Of a stretch of DNA of 36,576 bases, positions 20,486 to 30,010 are shown piece by piece. Each line of letters opens with the position of its first letter. Position 1 is the first letter of the stretch. The position numbers were made by a program, and so were the translations under genes. The stretch comes from Gyrodactylus bullatarudis (lineage: Eukaryota > Platyhelminthes > Monogenea > Gyrodactylidea > Gyrodactylidae). The DNA lies in contig SSNU01000181.1 of NCBI GenBank assembly GCA_012064415.1, forward strand, positions 65,634-102,209, in the 5' to 3' direction. The notes under the pieces were generated by a model that saw only the letters and a list, made by a program, of their open reading frames with translations, was not told the DNA's origin and did no database searches.

Positions 20486-21796
20486 TCAGTTATAATATTT
20501 ATCAAATAAATTGTTACAATCCCTCAGGATATCAAGTCCAGGTTCAGCATCATAGAATAATTCCCCGTCCAAGTTATAATGATGAGTTCGCACCCTGGGC
20601 TCTTGATACATCTCATCATCTGAGTCTAAATTAAAGAGGTTAGAGGTCAATATTTTGCTTTGGTATTTCACCAGATTGTAGAGACCGAAAAGCTTCAGAT
20701 GTCTTCTGAATTCAGTTCCATTCCTGAGAAGTTTATCAATGCATTTTTTGAGACAAATTGAGAACCCCTTGTAAGAATAAAATGAAAATATACAATTAAT
20801 CAGGAACATGATAAACAAGCCGACATCTGAATTTTCAATTAGTGCGCCAAAATCGTTTTCATAAAATTGAATGATGAATTTGAAGTCCTTCTTCCGACAG
20901 CTGTATTGATTGTAACTCCTCAAATCGACTGATTTATACATGGTTTTGTAGAGCAACTTCTCTGCGCTATTGTCATCTTGAAGTAAACTCAAACATTGCG
21001 ACAGGAAATTCATACACGTGTGTAATTTGTGGAAGGCAGCGTACAAGGCCAGATCAAGGAAGAGTTCTCGATCCCTATTATTTATATAATAGATAAAATC
21101 CTTGGTTAGAATTGATTCATCTAGCAAGTAAATTATCAAATTCATCGAGTTATGCTCTCTGTAGATGGATAAACGAGTTTCCTCAGCTAACCACTTTTCA
21201 ATATATGTTCTGGCTGACCAGTTATGAGTTTGCCTTTTATGACACTTTAGATAAATCTTCAACAGATCAAGAATTTTCCCCTGGTACTTTTCAAGTCTGC
21301 CAAAAGTACTCTCATAGGCCATTATCCTTAAACATTCGACTTCATCTTCAAAGGCGCAAAAATCCTTGCGTTGTAAAATGAACTTGGCCAGTTCATAGTG
21401 GATTTTAAAGCCTGATTCATCGACAACATATTCAATGTTGTGACAGAGACTCTTGTACCATTCATCATTAGTTAAATGTCGGGTCTTTAATATTCTCAAT
21501 TGTAGAAATAACAGGTGCTTAAACATTGCTAGCCGCAGACAATCATTGTTCTCTGATAACTCGGGAAACTTTTTCAAATGGGCATTATCGAGAATTTCTG
21601 GGAAATATTTCATTTCCTCATGAAAAGCTATGGAATATCCAGAGAATCTTCTCAGATCATAGGCTTCATCGACATCAAAGAAAATCTTTTCATTGTAGAT
21701 CTCTTGAAAGTAATATTGTTCATCAGGACCTTGGTTCTCTATTTTGAATCGTTGGGGAATATCCGTAAAATAGTATGTTCTTCTTGATTCCTTCAT
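20486..21796 (-). CDS. Unrecognised family protein D (436 aa)
   Basis: The longest, archetypal member; a single exon, ATG to TGA. Blocks: TYYFTDIPQRF (residues 7-17), FFDVDEAYDLRRF (39-51), EEMKYFPEILD (60-70), LQLRILKTRHL (98-108) then DEWYKSL (111-117), the diagnostic HYELAKFILQRKDFCAF (133-149) with ECLRI, LTKDFIYYI before the centre, CRKKDFKFIIQF, and LKLFGLYNLVKYQ. It ends in a tail EPGLDILRDCNNLFDKYYN that member H repeats almost word for word, so D and H share a recent or constrained ancestor. It is the innermost minus-strand gene, diverging from E across an 880-bp gap; C follows 227 bp downstream. Soluble, with no recognised domain. Confidence 0.9.
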   Translation of the reverse strand: MKESRRTYYFTDIPQRFKIENQGPDEQYYFQEIYNEKIFFDVDEAYDLRRFSGYSIAFHEEMKYFPEILDNAHLKKFPELSENNDCLRLAMFKHLLFLQLRILKTRHLTNDEWYKSLCHNIEYVVDESGFKIHYELAKFILQRKDFCAFEDEVECLRIMAYESTFGRLEKYQGKILDLLKIYLKCHKRQTHNWSARTYIEKWLAEETRLSIYREHNSMNLIIYLLDESILTKDFIYYINNRDRELFLDLALYAAFHKLHTCMNFLSQCLSLLQDDNSAEKLLYKTMYKSVDLRSYNQYSCRKKDFKFIIQFYENDFGALIENSDVGLFIMFLINCIFSFYSYKGFSICLKKCIDKLLRNGTEFRRHLKLFGLYNLVKYQSKILTSNLFNLDSDDEMYQEPRVRTHHYNLDGELFYDAEPGLDILRDCNNLFDKYYN

Positions 21797-22677
21797 AAAA
21801 TTAAATATTCTCTAAACGCTATCATGTGAAAATATTTTTACTACCGTTTCGGTTGAAATTTCTATTCTTTTTGCTTGATTCGTGAGCTACACCTCAATCA
21901 ATAGTATTACTTTTATTCAATTTGTTACGCAATGTATAATGTTTTTACACCATTACGATAATTTGTAACCCGAAAACTTTATAGGAAGTTAAAAAAGACA
22001 TGCTAGAAATTACGCTGGGTGGGAATTGTAAAAATCTGAATTTTCTAAATACACACAAACGACACTTGAATAAACCAAGCATTTTAAATTAAAATCGGTA
22101 TTATTCGAATGAATGGAAAATCTTGAAAAATGGCTTCAAATTGAAATCATTTCTGTTTACAATCCGCTAATTGCTTCTGTCTTTTAAAAGGACCGATTTG
22201 TAACTGTTTAATCTACAGTCTTTGAAAGGCTGTCTTTTTCGTTTTTCTTTCGTTGCTCAGGGACCTTCCCTTTTTGTTACTAATTCCAGGTTGGTTTATA
22301 AATTGATTATTGAACTCATGTTTGTTTAATATTTTGCTGAAACTGTTACTGGGTAGAGAACTCTCCATCTTCACACATTTAATCTGATGCAGAATCATTT
22401 GATCAAAATGTTTCCATTCGAAGCATTACAGTACTTATATTTGTTGTATTTGCTCCATCTGCTTGTTACTAAAAACCATTAGGATCGTTCATTTTAACAA
22501 GGTTCATGTTTAACAAACCTTGATTTAATTCTTGATTGTAAATTATAATAATTTATAATTGAATAACAATTGTTTACTTATCTAAGTGCATGTGTATCAA
22601 GAATAAATATTTGAAAAAATATCAATAAATATTTTATTGTTTCATTTTAGATAGAACATTCTTTCTCATGAACAGAC
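21797..22677. promoter_or_regulatory. Divergent intergenic region between genes D and E
   Basis: This 880-bp gap separates the minus-strand arm (D, C, B) from the plus-strand arm (E, F, G, H) and must hold both promoters. No shared motif was pinned down. Before gene E there is an acceptor-like TTTCATTTTAG (ending at about 22651); gene H has a similar TTTCATTTAG about 75 bases before its ATG, so a spliced 5' leader is possible. A minus-strand ATG frame at 22213-22398 (61 codons, Ser/Asn/Lys-rich) could be a small gene but has no other support. Confidence 0.4.
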
Positions 22678-23862
22678 ATGTTCAACTCGTATTATTATCA
22701 CAACATTCCAGAATATGTTGTGGAGAACAAATTTCAATATGACGACAAGGAATCCCGGGATCATATTACCAATGATCTCCTCATGGAACTGGACGAAAGT
22801 TTTGATACATCGAATGAATCTCTCATTTATCACAAAGACACAAAATATTTCCCAGAAATAATGGACACTGATGATATGGAGTATGAGAAATCTCTACCTT
22901 TGAATAGGCATAAACTTTCGATTATTTTGATGCATTTCAAGACACGTCGAAGGGCTAATTATGAATGGTACAAGAATTTAATGGTTGATTTACAATGTCA
23001 GCATAAAAAAAGTAAAAAAATGTTCTCCAACATTTATTTTAACAGAATTGTGCTTTATGAAATTGAAAAGTATTTCATGCAAAAGAAAGACCTGAGTTGT
23101 TACAACCAAGAGCTAGAATGCTTGAAAATTATCCAGGAAAAAGATTTCATAGCTAAAAGATTCTATGAAAAGACAAGACATCTCATTTTTACATCGAAAT
23201 TCACAGAGGACAAAGGTTTTTATGATTGGAGTTTTCAACACTACACAATGTGCCTTAACAACGAAGACCGCCTGAAAATCTATAAGGATTACATGAGTAG
23301 ATTGGATTATCTTGAAGAAGAAATACTTCTCGATCATGAAGCTCTTGATAAAGCATTCTTAACTTACTTCATACAGATGGATTTCAACCTCGTCTATAAT
23401 TTGTGCTTTAGACTTTCCATGGATTCTATTCTAAAACACTCATATCTTTTACCAATAATGTGCAAAAATCATTTGCAAAGACAAGGTCACAACAAGGAGC
23501 TCCGTCGTCTGCTCAAAGAAATAAATGAAAATTTCTACAATTCCATTAATTACAAGCCGACCTTCAACTTTGAACTCAAACATACGTTACTTGAGGATAA
23601 TCTAGATATTTTGATAGGATCGAACTCATTAGATTTCGTTGAAGAGTTTATCCAACTAATATTATCTAATGATTATACAATTGGAAATTTTGTAAATTTG
23701 AAGAAAATATTATCCAATTTGTTAGATTACCAACCAAGTGTGATGAGAATGCTCAAAATAGGCGGGTTCTATCTCCTGGCAGGTGAAATAAGAAAGAGGA
23801 ATCGTTTGATGAAACATATTTTCGACAATAACTATGAGATCAAGGCACAAAACCTTTTTTGA
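22678..23862 (+). CDS. Unrecognised family protein E (394 aa)
   Basis: A single exon, ATG to TGA. Blocks: SYYYHNIPEY (residues 4-13), the acidic LLMELDESFD (34-43), DTKYFPEIMD (54-63), ILMHFKTRR (83-91) then YEWYKNL (95-101), the diagnostic LYEIEKYFMQKKDLSCY (126-142) with ECLKI, LDKAFLTYFI before the centre, and LKIGGFYLLAGE near the C-terminus. It has a lysine-rich insertion (HKKSKKMFSN) between the W block and the diagnostic block that the others lack. AATAAA lies about 75 bases after the stop. It is the first gene of the plus-strand arm. No known domain. Confidence 0.87.
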   Translation: MFNSYYYHNIPEYVVENKFQYDDKESRDHITNDLLMELDESFDTSNESLIYHKDTKYFPEIMDTDDMEYEKSLPLNRHKLSIILMHFKTRRRANYEWYKNLMVDLQCQHKKSKKMFSNIYFNRIVLYEIEKYFMQKKDLSCYNQELECLKIIQEKDFIAKRFYEKTRHLIFTSKFTEDKGFYDWSFQHYTMCLNNEDRLKIYKDYMSRLDYLEEEILLDHEALDKAFLTYFIQMDFNLVYNLCFRLSMDSILKHSYLLPIMCKNHLQRQGHNKELRRLLKEINENFYNSINYKPTFNFELKHTLLEDNLDILIGSNSLDFVEEFIQLILSNDYTIGNFVNLKKILSNLLDYQPSVMRMLKIGGFYLLAGEIRKRNRLMKHIFDNNYEIKAQNLF

Positions 23863-23935
23863 TTCAACAATGACCATATTTTTCCATCATGAGAGATTAT
23901 TATAGTTTTGTTGGTAGCTATAAAATAGATAAAAT

Positions 23936-23941
23936 AATAAA
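23936..23941 (+). terminator. Poly(A) signal of gene E
   Basis: AATAAA about 75 bases after the TGA of gene E. Confidence 0.5.
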
Positions 23942-24065
23942 CTAAAAATATTTTATATCTTTATATAACTCTATCTTTGGAAACATAGAGAGAAATGGAT
24001 TTTCCAGATCGACCGATTATAATTATTATGAATGGTTAATTCAGTTAAACTCATAATTTGGAAAT

Positions 24066-24757
24066 ACAGCTATTCTCGATGAATTTGGGAATTTATAATT
24101 TTTACAAAAATCTCATTTTTTCATCAAGGTATCGAAATTTTGGTAACTGATTTAGAATGTACACTTTTATTGATTTGAGGAAAAAAATTGAAAAAAAATT
24201 TTTTTGGAAAATTTTAGAGACTTTAAAATTTGAGATGGCACGATTTTTTTAAACTTTGAGTTGAAAATTTTTGTTGATTTCAAGGTCTCAGAGGAATCAA
24301 ACGTTATTTTTCAGGATCACCATTAGACAAAGAAAATATTTACTCGTATTCATTTTTTTGAAAAAGCCCGTCATTTACGCGCAGAAGTCTATTTCTTATT
24401 TTTCGATCATTTTTTCTGCTTGGAAATTGATAAACTAGGGTGATCCAAGATGAAGGGTTTTTTCAAAAAAAAAAAAAAATGAATAAGAGTAAATATTTTC
24501 TTTGTCTAATCATTAAGATGATCCTGAAAATAACGTTTGATTCCTCTCAGACCTTGAAATCAACAAAAATTTTCAACTCAAAGTTTAAAATCGCCGTCTC
24601 GAATTTTAAAATGTCTCTAAAATTTTTTTCTCAAATCAGTAAAATTGTACATTTTAAATCAGTTACTAAAAAATCTTTCAAAAATTTCGATACTTCGATG
24701 AAAAAATGTGAAATTTGTAAAAATCATAAATTCCCAAATTCATCGAGAATAGCTTTA
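24066..24757. repeat. Long hairpin (MITE-like) element, about 690 bp
   Basis: The outer ends AGCTATTCTCGATGAATTTG / AATTCATCGAGAATAGCT are perfect mirror images, and the similarity continues inward for more than 300 bp per arm (for example AATATTTACTCGTATTCATT against AATGAATAAGAGTAAATATT; the GATCACC and TTTTTCAGGATCA words). The centre is near 24.4 kb. The 112-codon frame at 24440-24778 is a by-product of the repeat. It shares the ACAAAAATCTC subterminal motif with the 6.5-kb hairpin. Confidence 0.85.
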
Positions 24758-24804
24758 TATAACAAAAGATCTGAATAAAGTTGGTTAAAATGAAGTTGGG
24801 AATC

Positions 24805-25047
24805 TATGAATAGACTGAACTTTAACCTAACTATAGACCATGTTTTTTCGGTAGCAGTTCGTTTCAGGTTCAGCGAAAAATTGGGCCTAGCACTTCTATT
24901 GCGCGTAACCAATCAGATTCATCTGAATTCTTAGAAGTGGGGGATCATGTTGGAAGGTCTATTCGAGCCTATTATTTAGTACAAAACTGCCTATATACAC
25001 ATTATACTTGGTCTATGGTTCGGTTAAGGTTCAGTCTATTCAATTGA
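24805..25047. repeat. Short inverted-repeat element, about 240 bp
   Basis: TGAATAGACTGAACTTTAAC near 24805 is mirrored by GTTAAGGTTCAGTCTATTCA near 25028-25047, each followed inward by a copy of CTATAGACCA / TGGTCTATGG. The arms are about 35 bp with a few mismatches. The interior is noncoding and contains GTTTCAGGTTCAGCG. Confidence 0.7.
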
Positions 25048-25586
25048 AAGAGTTCATGTGATATTTTTTATATTTTGTTAGATATGATTTATAACTGGTC
25101 TTTTTATCGAAAAAGAATCTGGGAATCAATCAAAAGTGCCTCAATAATGAGTAAAAAAAAGAATCTTTCATAAAATCCAATTTTACGAGAACACATCTTT
25201 GAGTCTTGCAACTCAGAACTTGCAATCCGTAACTAGTTGGTAAAGAATAACTTTATTCATGAAGAAAGGCGATGCCAAGTTTATTAAAGAATAGCGCTTT
25301 ATTTCGTGGCATACTCATCAGCTTTTACATGCCAGATTTATATACAAAAAATTTTTCAACTAAGAAAGAATGAATCTGATTGGCCCTTCTTGTTCACCTA
25401 CTCTGAGGTGAGTGTGTGTGTGCGGCAGTGGACATTACTCTGTATTACTCATTTCTGATATTATGTGTTCATCTTTGTGTACATGTGATAAGGGATGAGT
25501 GACACCGTGCGTGGGTATTGTATTGGGATCTCACAGTATACTTGTATATTTGAATAGATTCCTGGGGTCCTACATATTCGTGGAGT
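25048..25586. other. Segment without a clear gene
   Basis: No supported feature. Around 25400-25500 the DNA becomes GT-rich and less AT-rich, marking the border of the coding-like patch that follows. Confidence 0.35.
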
Positions 25587-25975
25587 TAGTTTTGGGTGAA
25601 ATATTTCGATATCTTCTTTTGATCCTGATTACCTTCGGCCAGATTTCTTTTTCTCGGTGTGTTTCTAATTTGGGGTTGGGAATTGATTGTGATATCTTTC
25701 TTTTCTTCATTCCTTTGCGAACTTGTCTGGTCTCGTTTAAACGGTAGATATAGTCTTATTTCAGGTTTTTCTTCTTCCTTATCTTGTGTTTGGTCGTTTG
25801 ATTTTTCCCATGGATTCCAGGATATTGTTGATAATAACTTTATTAATCTCGAGTCTTCTCCATGTCACAATGAAGGGTATTTCTTTGGCCGTCAATCTAT
25901 CTAGACCTAATTTCAAGCAATGTACTAGGTGTGAAACAGACCAGTCAATATCTAAGGTTAATTTAATTTTTCAGG
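25587..25975 (-). pseudogene. Coding-like scrap in two minus-strand frames
   Basis: Two overlapping minus-strand frames have protein-like composition unlike the AT-rich surroundings. One (about 25970-25779) reads LDIDWSVSHLVHCLKLGLDR, then LTAKEIPFIVTWRRL and NNILESMGKIKRP. The other (about 25863-25587) is hydrophilic and ends in QKKISKYF followed by three residues and a stop. QKKISKYF fits the PCNA-interacting (PIP-box) pattern Q-x-x-h-x-x-a-a. Neither frame has an ATG at its start. They look like one product split by a frameshift, or exons of a gene I could not phase. The plus-strand frames here (25499-25992) are probably shadows. No family recognised. Confidence 0.3.
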
Positions 25976-26063
25976 AAATTTACAGTGTTTAATCTCCCAA
26001 CATGTCCTAATTCTACTTTAGGTAGAACATATTCAGTATTCTGGCAATGATTTTCATAAAAAG

Positions 26064-26330
26064 AGAGAAGATACACCAGTATCATATTTTTATTTGTTTC
26101 CTAACTGTTTTCTGAAATTAGCTCAAGTTCAAGCTCGAATAGGAGGGAATGGTCATATGGTTGAAATAAATGAAAACAAAGTTTCGAAAAGAAAATTATA
26201 TTTTCTGTATTATAATAGAGATTTATGGTGCGAAGATGAATGTATTGTTGACCCCTTCGAGAGGGGTACTGGAAAAATCCGTCTAGCATTTGTTACCATT
26301 AGAAATCAAATAGTTAATAAAGCTAGTTAA
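26064..26330 (+). other. Open frame of uncertain status, 3' end at a MITE
   Basis: An uninterrupted frame with a balanced, protein-like reading (VEINENKVSKRKLYFLYY, then CEDECIVDPFERGTGKIR and LAFVTIRNQ), ending in TAA exactly where the hairpin end TAAAGCTAGTTAATATGAAG begins. The first in-frame ATG is at 26157, giving 57 aa. An antisense frame of 62 codons is also open, so strand is not secure. It may be the last exon of a small gene whose 3' end was supplied by the repeat. Confidence 0.3.
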
Positions 26331-26417
26331 TATGAAGATTAACTGCTGCAATCTTGATCAAATTCGATTTCTTGATGAAAAAATCATAAATTCCCATCTT
26401 AATATTAATTAGCTTTA
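26324..26417. repeat. Truncated MITE copy (12.4-kb family)
   Basis: The left end AAAGCTAGTTAATATGAAGA and the right end CCCATCTTAATATTAATTAG both survive. The interior keeps CTTGATCAAATTCGATTTC, shared with the 12.4-kb element, but is internally deleted to about 90 bp. Confidence 0.7.
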
Positions 26418-26573
26418 CTATCAAAAAAGTAATTTATTTGAAAAGTTTATTGTATTCGCTCACGTAGCTACTGAAAAGTAGTTTTGTGATACAATAACAT
26501 AATAATTACATTGGAGAGTATTTGTTTAAAATATCATAGAAAAGAGGCGAAATTTCGAATATCACTATGAAAA

Positions 26574-27815
26574 ATGCACAGACTCGATGAATTCTATTAC
26601 TTTAACATACCAATGAAGTTTAAGCTGGAAGATGTGCCTATGGATTATTACTTTGAGTGTTCATATCAGAATAAGGACTTATTCTACGAAATTGATGATG
26701 TAAATTTTTCAAAATATCATTTCCATTCTGACTTGAAATACCAATCTGACTTTCTCATCGATTCCGAGACCGACGGGGCAAAGATAAAACAAAAATTTAT
26801 GACCATCCTGTTGCAAATGCGAAGTAGAGAATTGGCAAAAAACTTTTGGTTTTCACATTGCTTCGATCAAATTGATAATTGCAAGGAATATCACGAGTCA
26901 ATTGCCTATGAGCTGTCAAAGTTTATTCTCCAAAAGAAAAATTTCTCCCAAATACCCAGCGAAATTCAAGTCTTATACATTATTGGACATTTGGACTTTA
27001 AAATTATCCTAGAAAAGTACATGTACAAAGTCTTAACTACAGTAAAAATATTGAAAAACTTTGAACCGCCCGAGGAAATAGATGACATTGACATGAATTA
27101 TCTTGTGGAAAAATGGCTTAGCGATATACCAGGGAAAAAATTTCTCCTGGAAGAGCTGGCTGACAACTTTGAAAATGTGACGTCTAGTGAAACCTTTGAT
27201 GGGGGATTTTTCCATAAAGACTTTGTCCGATACGCCGTTGAAAATGATCTCGAAAGGTTCTACGAGTACTGCTTGTATTTAGCTAAAATCAAGTGTTTTG
27301 TTGATTCCATGAAATTCCTTACAAGGACTTTGGACTACTTGAAAATACAGACTGCCAAGCAAGAAAATTATAAAAGATTGTTGAATTTGTGTCGAGAAAA
27401 CTTTAAACTTTCATATTCAAGTACCTGTTCACAGTGTTCAGGGTTCAAGAAGAGTCTACGATTCCTCCTGTATCTCAATCAGGACGATCGGCTGGATAAA
27501 AAAAGCTGTGTTAGGCTTATTCAATTCCTAATCTCTAATATTCCATCAGCTGATAATAACCAAAGGATCATTATTAAGGATGCAATCGACAAGTCCATAT
27601 CAACAGAAGTGATAAAAGAATTGAAATGCTTCGGGAGTCTTAACATTCTCTGTTATATGGCAAAGCAGCCAGTATTTTCTGCTGGTACTATCGAATCTGA
27701 TTCATCAGAGGCGACAAGTGAAAACTCACAGTCTGTAGATTTTACACTTGAGGATGTTAACAGGAATTTACTTTTATATTTGAAAGGAGTCCTACAAAGA
27801 AGTCTTGATAATTGA
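26574..27815 (+). CDS. Unrecognised family protein F (413 aa)
   Basis: A single exon, ATG to TGA. Blocks: EFYYFNIPMKFKL (residues 6-18), the acidic LFYEIDDVNF (36-45), SDLKYQSDF (52-60, equivalent to EMKYxPE), KQKFMTILLQMRSREL (72-87) then FWF (91-93), the diagnostic AYELSKFILQKKNFSQ (111-126, with Asn replacing the usual Asp), FHKDFVRYAV before the centre, LKCFGSLNIL near the C-terminus, and a Ser/Glu-rich stretch (SDSSEATSENSQS) before the end. It shares QKFMTILL with member A. A central CSQCSG pair of cysteines is unique to F. No signal peptide, membrane segment or known domain. Confidence 0.87.
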   Translation: MHRLDEFYYFNIPMKFKLEDVPMDYYFECSYQNKDLFYEIDDVNFSKYHFHSDLKYQSDFLIDSETDGAKIKQKFMTILLQMRSRELAKNFWFSHCFDQIDNCKEYHESIAYELSKFILQKKNFSQIPSEIQVLYIIGHLDFKIILEKYMYKVLTTVKILKNFEPPEEIDDIDMNYLVEKWLSDIPGKKFLLEELADNFENVTSSETFDGGFFHKDFVRYAVENDLERFYEYCLYLAKIKCFVDSMKFLTRTLDYLKIQTAKQENYKRLLNLCRENFKLSYSSTCSQCSGFKKSLRFLLYLNQDDRLDKKSCVRLIQFLISNIPSADNNQRIIIKDAIDKSISTEVIKELKCFGSLNILCYMAKQPVFSAGTIESDSSEATSENSQSVDFTLEDVNRNLLLYLKGVLQRSLDN

Positions 27816-28189
27816 AATCAACAAATCTACAGTCGGGTCTTCACTGCGCAACGAGATTATCTCTTTTTTCAGATGATTAATTTAATATAAATTTTCTTTC
27901 AAAATTTTAATTTATTACAAAATGAAAGTTACTGATGGCCCAAGGATCACCAAATATTTGCTCAATCCTTCATTTAGGTGAAACTGGATTCTCAGATGCT
28001 TCCGCCAATCTTAAACGGGTAGAATGACTCCTCAATGATGGTTATATTTTGAAGCTACAACAACTTACTTGAAATTCAAAAAATGGCTCTGAAAAGCTAG
28101 TTGTAGTTAGGATTTTTTCATGAATTTTAAGGACTTGAAAAGATATAAATTTGAAAAAAACAAGTTTGAGATGAGAATCTTTGTTTTAT
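27816..28189. other. Intergenic segment after gene F
   Basis: No gene seen. The first part is less AT-rich than usual but without a coherent frame. Confidence 0.35.
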
Positions 28190-28830
28190 TTTTAGGATCA
28201 CAAGTTGATAAACCCAATTTTTCTACGATAATTTTTCACAGATTTGGGATTTTCAATCTTTCCTTGATTTTCGAGAGGATTCACACGATGATGGGTTAGG
28301 TTAATATGAAGTTTATATGAAGATGGGATTTCAATTTTTTCCTCTAGAAGTCTAATTTGATTTTTTGGAATCCTGATCATGAGGCCCACATTCACGAAGA
28401 ATAATTTGTAAAAAAACAATTTTTAAGAAGAATTTGGCACAATTCTAATCTCGAGCTAACGCCAAAAGTCGATTTTAATGATCACAATAAGACAAGGAAA
28501 AAGTTTATACCATTTAAATTTTTGATGAACTCGCCACTTTTAAAGGATCTTGAATCAACAAAATTTCATTGATTTTCAAGTAGTGGAAATGATGAAAAAA
28601 TCAAAATTTAATCTTCACACGATGATGGGGCTTTTACCAAAATTTGAATCAGCACATTTGATTTCTTTCTCTAATCGGGATCCTAAAAATATTTTATCAC
28701 TCTTTTAATAAAAATTTTCAACTTCACGTTCATAAAAATAGCGTTAGACTCGAGATTTCAATTTTGCCAAAATTTTCTTGAAAATTTTTTTTTCTTTCAA
28801 CGAAAAATAGCTTGATTTGAATTAAACTAC
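28190..28830. repeat. Degenerate hairpin repeats
   Basis: GGCACAATTCTAATCTCGAG with CTAACGC (about 28435-28461) is the diverged inverse of GCGTTAGACTCGAGATTTCA (about 28741-28760), giving arms of 45-50 bp with mismatches. Nearby, GGTTAATATGAAG ... GAAGATGGGATTTCAAT at about 28303-28335 matches the end of the 12.4-kb MITE family. The region seems to be layered, worn MITEs. Confidence 0.55.
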
Positions 28831-30010
28831 TTACTGAATACTATTCAGTGAATAGTCCTGAATATAAGTACTAATATCCGAGTAATCTATTTTGCAAAAA
28901 TACCTTTGGACTTCCTTATAAAAATTCAAGATGTAATAACAAAAAATCAATTCCGTAGCTTAGCAACAGCTCCAGACATGAAGAAATATTGATTTAAATA
29001 TTTCTAAAGAACCACTACGATGAAATATGTCAGAAATAATAATCTTTTTATTTTTTTTATGTATTGATTTCTAATTAAATATTAAAAGATTCCTTCTTAC
29101 AAAAGATTTGGCATAATTAATAGCTATTAGACCTCGATGAAAATTTCAGATCTTGAAAAGTTTTTGGGAGAAAATTGATATGGTATTGTAGATTACTTTA
29201 TTTATTTCATTCTATTGATCAGATTAACTTACATTTATTTTGTACACATTATTTTATATTTATATTTCAAGGCTTTATCTAACAAAAAAAAAACTTTAAG
29301 CTTTTAATAGTCTCTTAAAATCGTTTCCCCACGTTCCCAAAATGATTTTAGTAAAAACATTGAAATATTGTTGGCGGGGTTGGATTTTCGTGATAAGGTT
29401 ATAAAAATTCCCAATTTTGTTTAAAAACCATTTTTAAAATTTGTTTCAATAAATTTTTTTTTCTTTGAAATTATACATTTATTAAATTCAAAAGAAAATC
29501 ATTATTATAAATAAATTATCGCAAAATAAGTTTTTTGAATAGTTAAAATAACAGATCGACCTCGTCATTGGGAAATCTGCAGTGTTGGCTCATAAATAGT
29601 CAAACTTCACTATTTCCTCTACTTAAGTTAGGAGCAGTCGAAAAAAAATTAATTAGCCAATTTGTATTGATAAGATTAATCAGCAGCAAAAATATCATCA
29701 AGCTAGCTAAAATTAGTTTCTAATGTTAATTTCAGTTTTTTTTAGTGTTTCACTTCATTTTGAAAAGGATAAAACATATTATACGAAGATATTTTCATTT
29801 TTTGAAGTAAAAAACACAAAATTCACCTTGTAAAACCTCCTGTTATAACTCTGCTTGCTTAATTTATTCCTCAATTTATTGACCATCGAATGATCTGATT
29901 ATATGTAATCATAAAACAAATCCTATATCAACATATTGTCTCTTTATTTTGACATAGCTATTATGACAATTTCCTTATAATAATTATTATAATTATAAGC
30001 TTATAAGCAC
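28831..30010. other. Very AT-rich intergenic region
   Basis: No gene. Homopolymer and AT-rich tracts dominate, with stops in all frames. Confidence 0.4.

Noticed and set aside
24440..24778. 112-codon plus-strand open frame, Lys/Phe/Ser-rich
   Set aside because: Almost entirely inside the right arm of the 24-kb hairpin repeat and started by a poly(A) run; low complexity.
25499..25992. Overlapping plus-strand frames, one with a signal-peptide-like start near 25809
   Set aside because: The hydrophobic stretches are the antisense of hydrophilic, more protein-like minus-strand frames. An attempted splice through 29-bp or 18-bp introns led quickly to stops.
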